Origin: Pseudogymnoascus destructans
Taxonomy: Eukaryota; Ascomycota; Leotiomycetes; Thelebolales; Thelebolaceae
Assembly: GCF_001641265.1 (NCBI RefSeq)
Contig: NW_020167521.1
Coordinates: 1,116,001-1,180,000 of the forward strand
Length of the DNA stretch: 64,000 bases
Direction: 5' to 3'
Below are positions 61,803 through 64,000 of the stretch, piece after piece. How positions within the stretch are numbered: the stretch's first letter is position 1; each line of letters begins with the position of its first letter. The translations under genes and the position numbers were made by a program. The notes below the pieces were generated by a model. It saw nothing but the letters and a program-made list of their open reading frames with translations. It had not been told where the DNA came from and did not search any database.

Positions 61803-62532
61803 TGTAATGGTGGGTGCACCAGATGTGAGAATCTAGCCACCCAAGGAAGGGATGATTTTACTAAGACAACACACTGTCTTAGAAAAAAAGCCAAAGGGTC
61901 GTAGCTTAGACTATTCCACAACGCAGCAATCAGGTGTATGATATAGTGGAGTGGTTTAGACAAGTTGTAACAAATGTTGAGTCTGAGAACTCAGGGATAA
62001 GTCAGAGGTTAGCACCTCACTGACTTTTCAGAAACAAGGAGTAACAAGATCAATGCTTGGAAGCTTGGAAAAGACGTGGAAGTATGTGATAGTCGATTTA
62101 CTGTATTGTCTGCTTGCCCTTTCTTAAGGAAAGGGCAATCCTATTTATGCTAAAGGAGTGTAGTTCTCTCATTTTCCAAGACTTTCCATGACTAACCAGG
62201 CTTGGTAACTGTAGTCGACGTAAGAGAATCCCATAGAACAATCTCCTAGGTTCCTAGCCAATAGGAAGTGAAAGGAGGTCCAAGGTCAGAGTACCCCTAT
62301 AGACAGATTATGTCATAACTTAACCAATCTTGTGGGTAACTAAGGAGTGATGACGTGTAATGAATCATAGATGGTTGTAGAAGCTTTTGGAGCTATCGTT
62401 CATGTTCCTAGGCCTCTAGTTGATAGAGATATGTCATGTGTAGTATTAGCCCAGTAACTAAGGAGTGATGTCATGTAATGAACCATAGAGGGTTGTAGAG
62501 ATATGCTATGTGGTCATATCGGCCCAGTAACA
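61803..62532 (-). repeat. long solo LTR, family R, copy R4 (about 730 bp, truncated)
   Basis: TGTAATGGTGGGTGCACC... inverted relative to R3, 113 bp away. It ends abruptly after CGGCCCAGTAACA near 62532 without the expected GTCAGTATGACA end; the 5-mers GTTGC and GCTCA do not match. Confidence 0.85.
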
Positions 62533-62794
62533 GCTCATTCTAAAAGTGATTAATGAGTTTGGAATTGTAAGTAAAGTTGGGTAATTTATGATAGACCCCC
62601 TGGTTCTCATGTTGACGTTGCCTACACAATCTGAGCGCTGATATTCGACATAACGCGCCCTTGTTCATAGAAGTTGGGTCGAACCTTGGCAGAATATACT
62701 ATCTATTTGAAGATCTTCAACTGTAAAATCCCTAGTATTACATAAAATTACTGTTTAAATACAGCTTCGAATATATGATGTATATTCACAATAC
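62533..62794. other. 3' flank of the following minus-strand gene
   Basis: AT-rich; no gene or repeat recognised. Confidence 0.45.
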
Positions 62795-64000
62795 TCACTT
62801 GTTCCACTCGCCCTCAATCTTATGTTCCACCTCCGCAAAATCGTCCGGGTCAAATCCCACCTCTCCACAAATTGCCTTGGTGTACTTTTGAAGCTGCTCA
62901 AGATGCTCCACACACTGTGTGAGGCCCTTACTGTAGGCAAACTGGTACACCTGTGCAAACCGCATACCACTCTCCTCAGCCTTCGGCCTTCCTTGACCCT
63001 GGTTATTCCTCTTTCCTGCCGTCTCATCGTGCTCATCGTTGCCATATTTATGACGCTCTTTCTCCTGCTGCTCCATTTCCAGCTCCTCCATCCGATCCAA
63101 TAACCTCTTCCTCGTCACCATCGCACTGGGTAAATAGCGCGGAACTCTTCTCTTTCCCCGCAAGGCTCCGGCGAGGATATACAGAGTCATGAGGATGCTA
63201 GCCACGGCATCGCGTCGGTACGGAAGTAGCTCGTTCGAAACTGCCTCGTTCTGACTCATATAGTTTGGGTGGAAGTACAGACTAAACTGGCGCACTTCAA
63301 CGAGGTTTTCAAAGAACGCCTCACAGCTCTCAATGAGCGCCGAATAAGGCAAAGGATTAAACGGCTCACGTAGTCGGATCTCGTGTCTGGTTAGGGCCAG
63401 GAGATGGCGCATGCGGACGAAAGCTTCGCGGAGGCGACCTTCCAGCATCTCGGAGCGGGTGATATCTTCTTGCGTTGGCTCGTCGCCTTCTTCGTAGTAA
63501 ATGTACTGCGCGACAACACCGCGGTAGATGAGGGCGGAGTAGTATATCATCCCCGACAGAGATTTTCGCAGCTCGTGACGTGCAACAAAGGGCCATAGAA
63601 GCCAGCTGACTAGGATCGCAGATATGACGCCGACGACAAAAGCGACGCCCAAAGTCCACGCGATGTTGATGTTCGACAGGCGATTTCCTTGAGCTTGTAG
63701 GTCGAGAGATACAATGATGAAACTGAGACAGCCGACTAGCCCGGACCGAGTATGAGAACTCTGCGTATATCGGTATACCATTGGAATCATATAAATGGCT
63801 GCGAAAACTGCAACAACAACGGGATTTCCGTCGCGTGCTGCGTGTGCCACTCCGCCCCATATTGCACCGAGTATTGCGCAGAAGCTGCGGGTGAACAAAT
63901 CCTGGATATTTCCTCCCGTTCGAGGATGAACCATTATCCAGACAACGATTACAGCCCACCAGCTTTGGTAGTCGTTGTACCACTTCCGACTCTGTTCCAG
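62795..64000 (-). CDS. C-terminal part of a DUF2421 / aromatic-acid-exporter-like membrane protein (5' end outside window)
   Basis: An open frame of 401 codons runs from the right edge (LEQSRKWYNDYQSWWAVIVV) to the stop at 62795. Hydrophobic segments at the start (WWAVIVVWIMV, VVVAVFAAIYMIPMVYR, GLVGCLSFIIVSLDL, IAWTLGVAFVVGVISAILVSWLLW) match the second membrane bundle of fungal BRE4/FUSC-like proteins, with WPFVARHELRKSLS after the last span. The C-terminal soluble part (REAFVRMRHLLALTRHEIRL, AYSKGLTQCVEHLEQLQ) corresponds to the DUF2421 region. Members are putative transporters; yeast BRE4 relates to brefeldin A sensitivity. No lesion in the visible part. Confidence 0.82.
   Translation of the reverse strand: MEQSRKWYNDYQSWWAVIVVWIMVHPRTGGNIQDLFTRSFCAILGAIWGGVAHAARDGNPVVVAVFAAIYMIPMVYRYTQSSHTRSGLVGCLSFIIVSLDLQAQGNRLSNINIAWTLGVAFVVGVISAILVSWLLWPFVARHELRKSLSGMIYYSALIYRGVVAQYIYYEEGDEPTQEDITRSEMLEGRLREAFVRMRHLLALTRHEIRLREPFNPLPYSALIESCEAFFENLVEVRQFSLYFHPNYMSQNEAVSNELLPYRRDAVASILMTLYILAGALRGKRRVPRYLPSAMVTRKRLLDRMEELEMEQQEKERHKYGNDEHDETAGKRNNQGQGRPKAEESGMRFAQVYQFAYSKGLTQCVEHLEQLQKYTKAICGEVGFDPDDFAEVEHKIEGEWNK

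Noticed and set aside
1..64000. CRISPR arrays, bacterial operons, riboswitches
   Set aside because: None seen; all gene structures are eukaryotic.

Overview
The window is nuclear DNA of a filamentous ascomycete (Pezizomycotina; no lower rank can be fixed). Evidence: spliced genes with introns of about 46-63 nt, GT(A/G)NG(T)-type donors and CTRAC-like branch sites, an intron-bearing tRNA-Leu(CAA), a HET-domain relic, fungal BAT, SCY1, SRPK-like and DUF2421-like genes, and GCN4/CpcA-type TGACTCA sites.

Layout. 1-14.7 kb is mostly a gene-rich left flank: a partial mitochondrial-type protein, a decayed disordered-protein ORF, a SCY1-like pseudokinase (minus), a mitochondrial branched-chain aminotransferase (plus), an acidic small protein, an SRPBCC protein, then two pseudogenes (secreted beta-helix protein; O-methyltransferase) and tRNA-Leu. 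About 14.8-55.7 kb is a transposon block with little surviving host sequence. It holds a hAT element carrying a nested Ty3/gypsy chromovirus (14785-25101), HET and GH5 relics, a Ty1/copia element broken by two solo LTRs (27231-32983), two host-type genes cut by solo LTRs (33.8-37.8 kb), a second hAT with several elements nested in it (from 39722), and pogo/Fot1-type DNA transposons, four of which encode uninterrupted DD35D transposases. 55.7-64 kb is the right flank: a cation/Ca2+ exchanger, an SRPK-like kinase, a decayed pogo relic with an inverted pair of long solo LTRs, and the C-terminal part of a DUF2421-like membrane protein.

Most element boundaries could be fixed to the base by matching target-site duplications: 5 bp for LTR insertions, 8 bp for the first hAT, and TA for pogo elements. 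The points most worth following are (i) a three-exon Cys-rich gene lying antisense inside the gypsy element, and a second uninterrupted Cys-rich gene inside or beside hAT-2; (ii) pogo transposases with a C-terminal CCHC knuckle and long perfect terminal repeats made of tandem half-sites; (iii) two pogo elements sharing a single TA; (iv) a copia primer-binding site matching an internal tRNA-Met fragment; and (v) signs that recombination between long solo LTRs joined unrelated gene fragments.
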